From Porites lobata (taxonomy: Eukaryota > Cnidaria > Anthozoa > Scleractinia > Poritidae), in contig CALNXK010000109.1 in assembly GCA_942486035.1 (NCBI GenBank), positions 862,501-926,500 on the forward strand: 64,000 bases of DNA, in the 5' to 3' direction. The translations under genes were made by a program, and so were the position numbers. The stretch's first letter is position 1; every line of letters begins with the position of its first letter. Positions 51,201 to 58,671 of the stretch are shown piece after piece. The notes beneath the pieces are model-generated. The model made no database searches. It was not told the origin of the DNA and saw only the letters and a program-made list of their open reading frames with translations.

Positions 51201-51271
51201 AGCAGAACGCGTTATTTTACACGCAATACAAGGAGCCAGTGAGCCTTGGTGATTCATTCAGAGGAATGTAA
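20577..51271 (+). CDS. PX-SH3-SH3-linker-SH3-SH3-SH2 scaffold protein (p47phox-like N-terminus, Nck-like SH2)
   Basis: The model has 22 coding exons: 20577-20678, 20821-20901, 22932-22995, 23787-23863, 25312-25421, 26436-26578, 28057-28179, 28829-28943, 29354-29638, 35348-35430, 36512-36596, 37984-38028, 38725-38776, 41021-41239, 42473-42678, 44863-45086, 46535-46713, 47862-47922, 48706-48767, 49597-49641, 50619-50656 and 51106-51271. Every junction has GT/AG and matching phase; the total is 2565 nt (854 aa). The start ATG (GTCGCCATGA) follows an in-frame TAA at 20550. Approximate domains: PX 10-130, SH3 160-214, SH3 234-289, linker 290-528, SH3 533-592, SH3 674-731, SH2 756-850. PX binds phosphoinositides, SH3 binds proline motifs and SH2 binds phosphotyrosine, so this should be a cytosolic adaptor recruited to membranes. 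The first half follows p47phox (NCF1), the Nox organizer; that protein has no SH2. Function is inferred. The exon order and phases argue against two separate genes, but only transcripts would prove it. Confidence 0.88.
24994..25236. mobile_element. MITE with about 50-bp inverted ends, intron 4
   Basis: GAGAAGTCATTATGTCACAT at the left and, in reverse complement, GAGAAGTGTGACATCCCATT at the right continue as matching arms through CCATGGTA and TTTCTGGATCACAACAA. It ends about 75 bp before the exon 5 acceptor. Confidence 0.7.
25776..26228. repeat. GGGGAGGCTCC repeat family copy, intron 5
   Basis: The end CTATACAGGGAGGCTCCACC and the facing end GGGCAGAGCCTCTCCATATA are followed by C-rich junctions. 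Internal words match 14140-14520. It is non-coding. Confidence 0.65.
26813..26960. mobile_element. Short MITE, about 150 bp, intron 6
   Basis: ACGAGACGATTTTCAACGAC followed by GATTTTT faces AAAAATCGTCGTTGCAAACC followed by GTCCCGTGT. The inner arms carry AACAATGTTGC in both orientations, so the whole element can fold. Confidence 0.65.
27586..28031. mobile_element. MITE, GGCTCTGTCCACACGTATC family copy 1, intron 6
   Basis: The right end reversed reads AGCTCTGTCCACACGTATCA; the left end GGCCCCGTTCACTCATATCC is its diverged partner. Subterminal GGATATTTTT and CAACTTTTTCTTTCC occur in both arms. TTTA on each side may be the target duplication. Confidence 0.65.
28543..28726. mobile_element. 184-bp MITE with GCAGGGGCGGATCCA ends, intron 7
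   Basis: GCAGGGGCGGATCCAGGA (left) pairs with TAGATCCGCCCCTGC (right). GGGGGTGCACTC and GTGCGCACCCCC form the inner stem. GTA flanks both sides. It ends about 100 bp before the exon 8 acceptor. Confidence 0.8.
29354..29638 (+). other. Exon 9 with two possible donors
   Basis: The frame stays open from the SH3-2 end to FLVR. A strong donor, AGG|GTGAGT at 29457, would end the exon in phase 0 and does not fit the next exon. A weaker donor, TTCG|GTGAAA at 29639, leaves phase 2 and joins exon 10 to give FLVR-DSSKTKK. I used the second. The extension contains the basic run QRHHRTKREN, in the place where p47phox has its basic autoinhibitory region. Confidence 0.6.
31531..34539. mobile_element. 3.0 kb hAT-like element with 8-bp target duplication, intron 9
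   Basis: CCACAAGG occurs at 31523-31530 and 34540-34547 as a perfect 8-bp direct repeat. Immediately inside, AGGGGGGCGTAAGGG faces CCCTTACGCCCCCCT. Subterminal TGCGGTATTGCGGTA repeats occur at both ends. Eight-base duplications are typical of hAT transposons. No transposase is seen; 31887-33164 is a nested insertion. Confidence 0.8.
31887..33164. mobile_element. 1.28 kb element nested in the hAT-like element
   Basis: GTAAAC at 31881-31886 and 33165-33170 flanks ends GAGGGTCTCAATGGGGT and ACCCCATTGAGACCCTC. Subterminal TTTTACGG.TATCGG.TAA units are repeated several times on each side in mirror orientation. There is no coding capacity. Confidence 0.8.
34580..34692 (+). pseudogene. Non-LTR reverse transcriptase relic
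   Basis: A VVPQG stub is joined, after a deletion and frame change, to FSIFVNDLAESISNGKLYLF and ADDTATIY. VPQG, F.IFVNDL and the catalytic-type ADD are the palm motifs of LINE reverse transcriptases. Only about 35 residues remain, so it is dead. It lies just right of the hAT-like element. Confidence 0.7.
34735..35240 (+). repeat. GGTTCGAGTTATCGGG iterated repeat
   Basis: GGTTCGAGTT(A/G).CG.GAG occurs at least seven times at irregular spacing, and CTCCCGATAATTCGAACCTT faces it in reverse at the left end. It ends about 100 bp upstream of exon 10. Confidence 0.7.
35479..35856. mobile_element. MITE with AAGGGGGGGCAGTCTGG ends, intron 10
   Basis: Left AAGGGGGGGCAGTCTGG faces right CCAGACTGCCCCCTT. 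The element is about 380 bp and starts only about 50 bp after the exon 10 donor. It is non-coding. Confidence 0.7.
35951..36337. mobile_element. MITE, GGCTCTGTCCACACGTATC family copy 2, intron 10
   Basis: The right end reversed is GGCTCTGTCCACATGTATCA and the left is GGCACATTCCACGCGTATCC. AAAAACG-rich internal sequence repeats GTTTTCGAA-like words. It is related to 27586-28031. Confidence 0.65.
36691..37062. mobile_element. MITE, AGCAACGACG family (copy 2), intron 11
   Basis: TAGGGAGCTTAAGCAACGAC faces GTTGTTGCTTAAGCTCCGTA. Internal words TTTGCACGTGCATCATGCTT, TTTTTGTACATTT and CGACGTGAAAATGCCTAATT are shared with 41801-42170. Confidence 0.8.
37751..37943. mobile_element. 193-bp MITE with AGGGCCTGTTTACA ends, intron 11
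   Basis: AGGGCCTGTTTACAAGGAGG pairs with CCTCCATGTAAACAGGTCCT. The arms continue with GTGGGAGACCCCAGGTA and its partner TACCTGGGGTCCCCCAC. It stops about 40 bp before exon 12. Confidence 0.8.
39407..40656 (-). repeat. 1.25 kb dispersed repeat, copy B (inverse of 4796-6043)
   Basis: Reverse complement of copy A over its whole length, including the three GCTCGATTTA units. AAT microsatellite lies immediately on both sides (about 39388-39404 and 40657-40698). It lies in intron 13 of the PX-SH3-SH2 gene. Confidence 0.8.
40657..40933 (-). repeat. (AAT)n tracts and putative retroposon 3' tail
   Basis: Two AAT arrays (about 40657-40698 and 40887-40930) bracket AT-rich sequence. Minus-strand reading gives CTATGAATAAAGTTTTG followed by (ATT)n, the form of a short LINE or retroposon 3' end. 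It ends about 90 bp before exon 14. Confidence 0.45.
41395..41800. mobile_element. MITE, AGCAACGACG family (copy 3, diverged)
   Basis: It ends with TCGTCGTTGCTAAAGCTCCC and abuts the next copy at 41801 tail to head. Internal CACGTCGTAGTCGTGCAGTG and GTGCTGCACGTGCAGAGTTG match the family. A CTCGAGCCCGAATGGGCT segment is inserted near its right end, and the left end is degraded. Confidence 0.6.
41801..42170. mobile_element. MITE, AGCAACGACG family (copy 4)
   Basis: TTAGGGAGCTTTAGCAACGA at the left faces TCGATGCTAAAGCTCCCTAA at the right. It is about 370 bp and nearly collinear with 36691-37062. Confidence 0.85.
42473..42678 (+). other. SH3-3 domain exon 15
   Basis: Encodes PGEHYVSITNYSPTAERP, EDLPLTTGEIVRLLTEDG, AWAFVCTLDQTRRRGWVP and SSILKKK. 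One exon contains a complete SH3 domain: the ITNYSP stretch replaces ALYDY, W precedes the fourth strand, and GWVPSSIL is the conserved end. HYVSI before it is another possible Tyr motif. Confidence 0.88.
42752..42795 (-). repeat. Imperfect (AAT)n tract, possible retroposon tail
   Basis: AAT units with AAA and AGT interruptions are followed by CATTCATAGTGTGC. The arrangement matches the other minus-strand ATT-tailed fragments. Confidence 0.5.
43181..43580. mobile_element. MITE, CAGGGGCACCCAACG family, 6-bp target duplication, intron 15
   Basis: CAGGGGCACCCAACG and CGTTGGGTGCCCCTG are perfect inverted ends. AGAAGT flanks both sides. The interior is collinear with 15151-15542. Confidence 0.85.
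44171..44720. mobile_element. 550-bp element with TTAA-AGTGCCCATCACC ends, intron 15
   Basis: TTAAAGTGCCCATCACCTAA faces TTAGGTGATGGGCACTTTAA. The arms extend about 48 bp through AAAATTTTTTATTTTCTTAT and CTGAAAC-type sequence. If TTAA is the duplicated target, the ends begin AGTGCCC. It is non-coding. Confidence 0.75.
44863..45086 (+). other. Proline-rich inter-SH3 exon 16
   Basis: Encodes SKSLGDIYDASQEEEAVATF, then SSNKPPVPTPRNGVEIRR, SVDYPPTEPAPPLPGAPP and NHIFKP. KPPVPTPR contains P...PR, the atypical ligand motif of CIN85/CD2AP SH3 domains. The second Pro cluster could engage this protein's own SH3 domains. It connects SH3-3 and SH3-4. Confidence 0.8.
45749..45903. mobile_element. 155-bp MITE with TAGACCTTTGTCA ends, intron 16
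   Basis: TAGACCTTTGTCACGCAGCA faces TTTGACAAAGGTCTA. The arms include CATTTTGTCTCAGGAGATT, and the centre is CTCGTTCTCTCTACGAG flanked by GGCTAGCC. The whole element is a hairpin. Confidence 0.8.
46535..46713 (+). other. SH3-4 domain exon 17 (divergent)
   Basis: Encodes KVNAHYFAKEDFTTNSSKCI, CIRKGELGQLLEVQSLGWW and KMCVEGVVGWTPGEFWDMLQ. The GWWK and VGWTPGEFW positions fit SH3, but the first strand (HYFAKEDF) is unusual, so ligand choice cannot be guessed. A signal-like hydrophobic frame upstream of the acceptor is intronic. Confidence 0.8.
47371..47820. mobile_element. 450-bp MITE with AGGCTGGTTTTCACTAG ends, intron 17
   Basis: AGGCTGGTTTTCACTAGCGA faces TTGCTAGTGAAAACCAGCCT. GGAGTCG and CGACTCC words recur on both arms. 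TTA lies on both outer sides. It ends 41 bp before exon 18, so it includes part of the branch-point region. Confidence 0.85.
48096..48191 (+). other. Possible cassette exon (32 codons) before the SH2 domain
   Basis: A TTATCCAG acceptor precedes a frame that continues exon 18 (phase 1): GPTLGAKLTEDTCTRRAETP, NIFKNRMRTMDL. A GTAATT donor at 48192 restores phase 1 for exon 19. It is 96 bp long, so inclusion or skipping keeps the frame. Not included in the main model. Confidence 0.4.
48706..51271 (+). other. SH2 domain exons 19-22, Nck-like
   Basis: The exons of 62, 45, 38 and 166 nt encode GDELWYYGKMSRQKCEELML, SAKELDYLIRESTQK, FASFVLSVKYGG, then IRHFPIELTPSGRYVIGKHA and FDGLTEIVTFYKQNALFYTQ, ending SLGDSFRGM. 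WYYG starts the domain. The phosphotyrosine-binding Arg is in YLIRES (about residue 782) and the His in IRHF is kept, so it should bind phosphotyrosine. YVIG..F..L.E.V..YK.. resembles the Nck SH2. Confidence 0.9.
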
Positions 51272-52445
51272 AGGGACGTGTACTCTTAGTGGAAGAGTAG
51301 TAAGAAGAAGAACTCAGTTCACCGATTCTAGAGCTTAGTTGCTTCATTGCAATATTTTGGTGTTCGCAGAGTTGTATATTTTGAAGCAGGATGGAATATA
51401 TTTTTCTTAAAGCTAAAAACACCGAAATAAAATGTTCAAGCAAAGCAGGAATATTGCCTACAGCAGTAGTTCCAAAAGTGGCGCAAATATTGCCAGAGTT
51501 AGAAAAAGCAATGTTACTTAGAAAACGTTCCTGCAAACTTAATGTTACTATGCTAATTGAAGCTCGGATAACGAGGAAAGAGCTACTTTAATGCCATACA
51601 ATACAGTCATATTGCAATTGCAGAGATTAACGTAAACAAGTTTAAACTGAGGAAAGCATTCTACAGCCTTTATTAAAGGGCGGTTATCAGTGAGGTCCTG
51701 AATGTTGAGGAAGCTATAGCCCATTTTCTGACTCTCCTCTTGATAGCCTGCATGCTAGCTCCGAACCTCTCACGTCTTGCAAAGCAAGAGACAACCGTGA
51801 AGCATTCCAGTGGTCACGATTGGCTTTGAGCTTGATGACGTCGTGCCAGCGTCCGCCAATAAGCTGTAAGCTCCTCTTCATTGTCTAACTACCTGTTCCT
51901 AATTCCTTATTGGGTGCAAACGTATCTTAGGACGGCTACATAATCGCTGAGATATTGTAGTCCTAGTTTAGTGAGTAGTGAGAATATAAGGTCTCTCTAA
52001 TTTAGCGTAAGCAGTGTAAAGTCTACAAAAAAGCTCTTGACTAATTATTGCTAATGCCAAAACAAAGCCTTTGTTGTCGTGAGATGAATGTTTTAGTTTT
52101 TGTTATAATTTTTTTTGTACGAAATATTTTTGTTCAAGTATACGTATTTTTCTTTTTTACAAATTTGTGTATATCTCGTAGAAAAGGCAGAAATTTTATA
52201 GTTGGTATTTAGTATTCAGTTACAAGTATATTTCTTAATCAAATTCCGGTAGTGCATATATTTTAGAGGTAAATTACTACAAAGATTAATTTTATATTTA
52301 CTGTATTACAACAATCTTATAGCATTACAGAACTTATATAAATTTTATAGTCATAATTCGACTACAGCTGTGAGCAGTCTTAACAGTTTAGTATTGGTTT
52401 TAATGATAAAAGGAACAGAGAATAAAACCTTCACTTTACTTTCAC
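51272..52445 (+). other. Probable 3' UTR of the PX-SH3-SH2 gene
   Basis: AT-rich, with no supported frame. An AATAAA at 52421-52426 is followed by a T/C-rich segment and is the best polyadenylation signal; an earlier AATAAA near 51425 is possible. The true end is unknown. Confidence 0.45.
52421..52426 (+). terminator. Candidate polyadenylation signal AATAAA
   Basis: A canonical hexamer 1.15 kb after the stop codon, followed by TTCACTTTACTTTCAC, a U-rich downstream element. Confidence 0.45.
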
Positions 52446-53528
52446 TTTAAAGTTATGTGTTGACTTAATAATCATTAGCAAACAATCCGTGTTCGTGCAC
52501 GTGTATTTAACAATTATTCCTCGAGCCTTAATGGGCTCTGAGTCAACAGACCATGAGGCCTCCCACTATACAAACGTCTGTAAATTGTCACAACTCTTCG
52601 CTCACTTAAGACGTATCACTTTAAATCTGGAGTCTTTGCAGTTTTACTAATTACAGGGTGCTCTTTCGAGTGACGTCACTGGTCTGTGTCAAAAGTTGAA
52701 AAAAACGTGGAAGGGTCTATTATGCTGAGTAGGTGTTTTCGAAACGAACATTGTTACATGGCCTGTATATGCTTGTCTTGAGAACTTGCTAATCCAGTTC
52801 TCAAGATTTCATTCTTCACATTTAATTTCAAAATCGATCTTCTTTCCAGAGAAAGACTCAGATGTAGGCTGAAATGAAGGCTTTGAGATTGTTTGTAAAA
52901 GTTTCCGGTATGTATTTGTTGATCCTGGTCTTTTCTTTCAGTTTATTCCCATTACTGACGGGACCGTTTAATAGAGTAAGATTACCCAAGAGTCCTCAAG
53001 GAATTATCCCCATCCCAAAGGATGAGTCACAATTTCGTGCCCCATGTGAGAAAAAAACTGTCTTCAAGTCTGATGTTTTTTTTTTTCGTTTAATTTTTGT
53101 CTTTAACGATAACATTTAATACAAATAATATGCCAGTTAGTTTTCCACCCGTTTTAATGTAAAGGCAAGACCAAGTCCTAAACAAAATTGAGCAAAAAAA
53201 TTCCCTGGAAACATTTCTCTCTCTGAAAAACCCTCAGCCATAATAAGTCGTCGTCTAAAAGTCCTTGGAGGAATTTTATCGAGAAGATCCTTTCAGAACT
53301 GTTCCTGGAGTAAGGTCTGCAACAAACACAAGAGAATAAAGAAACAACAGACAACATTTATCAACGATTTAATGATATCTCTTTATGAGTCACTATACTG
53401 TTAAAAGCAAGCCTAGCAGATTGGTAGCCATCAAAGTTTAATCCTTATTTTCCAGGTTAATATTTACACCGTTGATTCTTTGACGTCCCACTACAAATAA
53501 GCTCAGTACGACCGTATTTACTCAGCTT

Positions 53529-53905
53529 TTAGGGAGCTTTGGCATCGTTGACGGCAACTGAAGCGAGAACTTCACTTTTAAAATGAATTCGCGTTTTTTC
53601 AAACACTGTCGCGTTTAGTCCAATTCGCTGAAAATGTCAAAATAATGTGGGCGAACTTCGGACCCTGGAGTTGATTTTTTCTGGACCGCACTTACGTTTA
53701 GAAAGAGAAAGAAAAATTAGTCATCGCTTGTTAACGTCCTCCATAAACCGTGAAATTAGGCATTTCACGTCGTAGTCGTGCAGTGACGGTAAGGAAATGT
53801 ACAAAAAAGTATGATGCACGTACAAAGTTGTAGTTTTGCTTAACAAACCTATTGTTCTTTTTGACGTTCTCGTTGCCGTCGCCGTCGTCGTTCAGTGATA
53901 AAATC
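53529..53905. mobile_element. MITE, AGCAACGACG family (copy 5, right end degraded)
   Basis: It starts TTAGGGAGCTTTGGCATCG. CACGTCGTAGTCGTGCAGTG and TTGACGTTCTCGTTGCCGTC show family membership; the right end after CGCCGTCGTCG diverges. Confidence 0.65.
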
Positions 53906-53994
53906 TCTCTTTTGATATATCTTCACACCTAGTAAAGGCCGTCTTCATCAAGTTGTCAAAATTCTATTTAGTGTAAGAGCCGCCGGCGATGTTG

Positions 53995-54324
53995 TCAAAC
54001 ATGCACTGGTGTGTACATACGTACAATATAATGGAGCTTATCAAAGTGTACATGATTAAGCCCCCTCGCTAGCAGCTGTGAATACCTTTGCCGTATTTGC
54101 AGATCAGTCTGCTTCGAAACAAAAACAGTTACTTGACAAGCTTTTGTAGGGACCATCACAACAAATGCAGCTGGTGGAGCCTCTATTATGATTGGAAAAA
54201 GTGCCTCGCCAATTTCTTGACGAAATGACGCCACTCCAGGGTGCCAAACCCAAGGGAGGCCAAACTGATGTAGTTTAACAATTTTTGGCCAGGACTGGAT
54301 GGACTTTGAATGCTCAGTGAACAT
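53995..54324 (-). other. Unrecognised open frame of 109 codons
   Basis: A minus-strand frame includes LHQFGLPWVWHPGVASF and EAPPAAFVVMVPTKACQVTV. Its composition looks more protein-like than its neighbours, but I recognise no family and no convincing splice partners. It could be an exon of an unseen gene, a relic or chance. Confidence 0.2.
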
Positions 54325-55206
54325 GTATTTGGAAATAAATTTCCGTTTGAAAATTTCCAGCCGGAAAACAAGACCATTTAATAGAATAAATTAATGTATT
54401 TTCCCTCAATTTTTTAAAAATGAGATTTTCTCTCTCAAAAAGGGGTCAAAAACATACAGACTATAATACAAGCGTTGAGTTTCTGTCAATCACCACTTAC
54501 TTCAGTTACATTTACGGGAGCATTTTCTATCGCAGAATTTCTTTTCGTAACGTAGCAACTTTGATTTTAGACCCAGACACTTGGACCTCAGACTTTTACA
54601 TAATTGAGGAAAGCGGTCCAAGCATCTCACTGGAAATATCAAACAAAAAAGCAGAAAAACAATTAATTATCCTGCATTAATATAACAACTCAGCTTTTTC
54701 AAATACTGCTAATGTTGATGCTATTTTGAAGAAACATCAAAATTGGAATAGCCTGTTCAAGGAGTTCAGATAGTAGAGTGCTTCGCGAAGTCACCGAGCG
54801 GGGAAAAAATACATGTAAAGAGGAAGAGAGGATGTTTATTTTTTTTGCTCACTGCTTTGAGCCGTCCCCGCTACTTGAATGCCTAAAACAGGCTAAAATG
54901 AGGAAAAAGGGTTACAGCACAGACCGACCATCTGCACTTTTTTGGGTGGAGCAATGTGTTCTTTTATCGTATTTGTTGACATTGACTTGTACAGGTAATG
55001 AGTAGCTTCAGCAAGCTCTCCGTTTCGAGTTCCCTCGCGCCAGTTTCTGCTTGCGTGTGACTTCTCGTGGTATCTCTCAAATGGAGTTTTATAGTCGCAT
55101 GTTAGATGGTGACAAGAAATAACGACACAAGAAGAACAAATAAAACTTTTATAAAATCCTTACGACAAGAATAATCCCAACACAATTGTGAAAAAAAGAG
55201 GATAAA

Positions 55207-58200
55207 TCAAAATAGTCGTCGTACAGCACACTTCTCTAGATCAAAAATAAAGTAATTATGAGCTTATTATAGCGTATTGAAGATCGTCACGAGTTTAAAT
55301 TTAGTTTCAATGAGATATATAATGAACAAATGCATAAGAAAGTTCATTTACCTTCCCTGTTCTCTAGAGCATTGTCATAGTAATCAGATACCCCGTCGAC
55401 ACCGAAAGCAACATCACCTGCTGGACATTTAAATAAACACAATTGTCAGAATTGTTTTATTGAAACCAGGCTAACATTTTCTTTCGTAAGAAAAGAAATG
55501 TCAGCTCTGTCAAGCCCGTGGTTCTCACAAACGATCTAATTCCAAAAGCACGCAAAAGATCTAGGGCTAGTTACTCAAAAGCAGTTTAGCGAGTGTTTAA
55601 CACGTCCTAATCGATTTTCAGTTTGCCAAACACTTTTATGTAAACACTATTTAGCGTGAACAGTTTTATCAAAGCATGTAGTGTAAACTGGAAAAGCATT
55701 TGTTTCCTTAAAATAACCCACTAAGGAAGAGATCTCGAGGTCCAAATATTTCCTAAAACCCGATCTTCGTTTAAATAACCGACCCCTTAGAGTCTTGTCA
55801 AATGATAACGAACACCGACGCAACTATAAGTGCATAAAATCTTATACCGTGACTGACTGCTGCTTATAAAGCCCTGGGCTTTCGTCAGAGGTTTTAGGGG
55901 GGCTTATTAACGGAGGGGTTTGCTTATATCCGTGGGAGTTTATGACCCGATCGTAAAAAGCACTAAATAGTTTTTGCTCTGGTACCGTTAAAGAGCGCCG
56001 CGGTGCTTTTATTTTTCAACTTGTAGGAGCAATTCTTATTCTGGGGCGGCGCTCATTTCTAGCCGGAGAGCGGGCTCAAGGCTCATCCAGGGAGTTATGG
56101 GAAAAGTTTGGCGGGCTAGGAGAAAATCACTTGTGCGCGAGTTAGGCTTCTTATTTACGAATGAATAACAAAGTGATGTGGATTTTTCTTCTCTTTCTTT
56201 GTTTATAAAGCAACAGCATATAGGAAGAGAAAAATAGTTGCAAGTTCGTCGAGTAATGCTATTAAAGAGGGAATGTTTCACTTCCATCCTTCACTGCTGA
56301 CACCCTCCTGCTTAAATATTGTCAAGCACCACTTAAACGATTAGAGTATCTATATGTCTCTAAAGCCAAGATACCTTCAGCGTTATAATCTGATTCTTCC
56401 CTGTCCTCATTTGCGGTTCGCTTACTCCCGTCTGAGTCTGAAAAAACAACAACAAAAAACAAAACAAAACAATAGACGGAAAGATTGGCTTTAAGAGTAT
56501 GATTTTCTGAATTGAAGGAGCAAGCCGATCCTCCGTTGACGACCGCGGCTTTTAATAAGGAGTTATTGTTTCGAAAAGCGAAATGGTCATGACAATTTTG
56601 TTCTGACTTATCAAGCAAATTGTCTGCCTGAAGAAAGCGAGTGAATTGTCCAAGACTGTGTTCACAGTGCCAGGTAGCTTTTGTGCAGGCAAGAAAACCA
56701 TACTGGGTTTATACATAAGAACTTAAGTGATTTCGGCGCGATTTCTGTAACTGAGCGAAGCTGCATCGCGCCGATTTCTGTAACTGAGCGAAGCTACATC
56801 GTGTCGATCTCTGAAGTGTCGGGTCACATATCGAATGCTCGGTGTTCACAGTATACAAGACAGCCTCTAGTGGTGAAGGCACGAAAAGCTATCAGGTGGT
56901 CCTTCTTCCCTTTTTGTTTGCGCTGTCCCGAAAAACGAACGCCTGATCACAGGTTATCGGTGATAGTGTGAACATAGCTTAACGTTGGCTTCGTCGTTGA
57001 CACCAGTTTTTTAAGTCAAAAACCAAATCTGAAGCTAGTTACTGTCTAATTGCCAATTATCATCCCAATAAAATTTCATAATCCCGTAGAGCATACGATT
57101 CATTATTTTCTTTGTAGACACTTTGGACAGTTGATTTTAATTTGTGACGTACCAGAAACGTACTTAGTTCGTACTCTTTGATTGCAGATTACCTGTGAAA
57201 AACAGCGAATGGGGGTCACTTAGTCCAATTTTTCTTGATCAATCTAAATTCTTGCCTACGCGTTGATTGCTTTCATGGGCAGCCAATTTTCAATTTCGGC
57301 TCTGCAACTTTTTGTAAGCCCAGGCCGGGAGAGATATGAATGATATATGAGCTCAAAAGCCGATGTTTAGATTTTTTAAGCACTCGGTGCCTTTAACTCT
57401 ATTTGGCAGTGATGACCATAGTTTCTCTAGATTAATAATCCATTCATGTCGATTAAAACAGCGAAGAGCAAAAACAGAAAACCTTAAAATAGACAAAACA
57501 ACAAGCAACAAAACAAATATCAAAGGAAACAAAGCAAGCACAAAAGTTTGATTCCCGCCTACCGCTCCGTTCAAACTTTCGTGGGATTTTTCATGCGGAT
57601 CCATTGGGTCCGTTTAAACGAGGAAAAATAAGACGCGTCTTACAAATGACGCGTCCTAAACAAGACTCAAACTATCCCGTGTATAATTGGCAGATTCCGT
57701 TTCAAATTTAGCTAAGACGCGTCTTGCGTAAGAACAGCCCCCAACACCTGTTCTTCGATGATACGCGTCTTTGCTAAGTCGCGTCTCAAAAATGTGCCGT
57801 TTATACGGCATAGTTTGCGTCTTATTTAGGACGCGTCTAAAGAAAAACGCGGCGTATTTTTCCTCGTATGTTGCATAACTTTAAAAAAAAATAGAACAAT
57901 TTGAAGATTTTTCATCTGAAAGTGAATTTTGATGAAAGAGTCACATGAAAAGTAACTAAACAGGAATGACTTTAACAATTGTCATCTGGGATCCATCTGT
58001 AGTTAAAAATTAAGTTCCAACGCCTATCTTCAGCGAGGAATGTTTAATATAGTTTTACAGTATCTGTGGAATGGAATATTTTTAACACCTTTTTGTGTTA
58101 GTGTCGAGTAATCAGCGACAAAAATGCCATTCATTCTCCGGGTAATATGATATAAGCTTAAACAACTTTTGAAACTCTTTATGTTATGATTTATATGTAA

Positions 58201-58671
58201 GGAATTTTCTGAATTGGAATCAGCTGGGAAAGTGAATATTAAACTTGTACGTTAGAAAGGATGGTTTGACCGCGTTTGGCATATTATTAACATTTGTGAA
58301 GTACATGTATTTCATTCTAGGTTGTGCCGTGCCTGTTCTTACAGAAACTGATGAAAATATGAACGATTCTTTTGTAGTTGTGGGTCTGGGCGGTTGAAAA
58401 ATGAAATAATTTTTAGAATATGGATTGCGGATTTGTCTATACGAATCATTTGTTATAGTAAGACGTGAAAACTGGATTTTAAAGTGAGCGAAATTCGTGT
58501 GCACCATCCATGATAGTAAAGTGACAGAATTTGAAAAATATAGGAAGACACTAAACCTGCAAGACGATCAACCCACGTATCTTTCTTATAACTGGTAACA
58601 GACGCGGCTTTGATGTCCAAAATTCCCCAAAATGCCAGCAAAAGAAAGAAGACGGCAGTCTTGGATGCCAT
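55207..58671 (-). CDS. Small secreted acidic protein, 4 exons, family unknown
   Basis: Exons on the minus strand are 58557-58671, 56375-56437, 55352-55417 and 55207-55235; all junctions are phase 1 with GT/AG, and the total is 273 nt (90 aa). The ATG has a good context (AAAATGG). Residues 1-22 (MASKTAVFFLLLAFWGILDI...) form a clear signal peptide, with cleavage likely after KA. The mature part reads ASVTSYKKDTWVDRLA, then DSDGSKRTANEDREESDYNA, DVAFGVDGVSDYYDNALE and ENREEKCAVRRLF. A dibasic KR within GSKRTA could be a prohormone cleavage site, and there is one cysteine. The last exon is the weakest: its acceptor has a T-rich tract, but an alternative at 54964-55046 is also phase-compatible. 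I recognise no homologue, so I assign no function; a peptide precursor is one possibility. Confidence 0.55.
56739..56804 (+). repeat. 33-bp tandem duplication
   Basis: CGATTTCTGTAACTGAGCGA followed by AGCT(G/A)CATCG... occurs twice with one main difference, then a degraded third start at 56805. It lies in the first intron of the small secreted-protein gene. Confidence 0.9.
57618..57868. mobile_element. MITE with clustered ACGCGTC motifs
   Basis: ACGAGGAAAAATAAG on the left faces TATTTTTCCTCGT on the right. At least six ACGCGTC or GTCGCGTC words occur within 250 bp. It is located in intron 1 of the minus-strand gene. Confidence 0.7.

Noticed and set aside
54964..55046. Alternative last exon of the minus-strand secreted-protein gene (ETGARELETESLLKLL...)
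   Set aside because: Phase fits, but the acceptor lacks a pyrimidine tract; 55207-55235 has a better acceptor and a shorter intron. It remains a possible alternative.
57353..57604. 83-codon minus-strand frame with a hydrophobic segment and EKLWSSLPNRVKGTECL
   Set aside because: The ending faintly recalls a LINE C-terminus, but evidence is too thin for a gene or a relic call.
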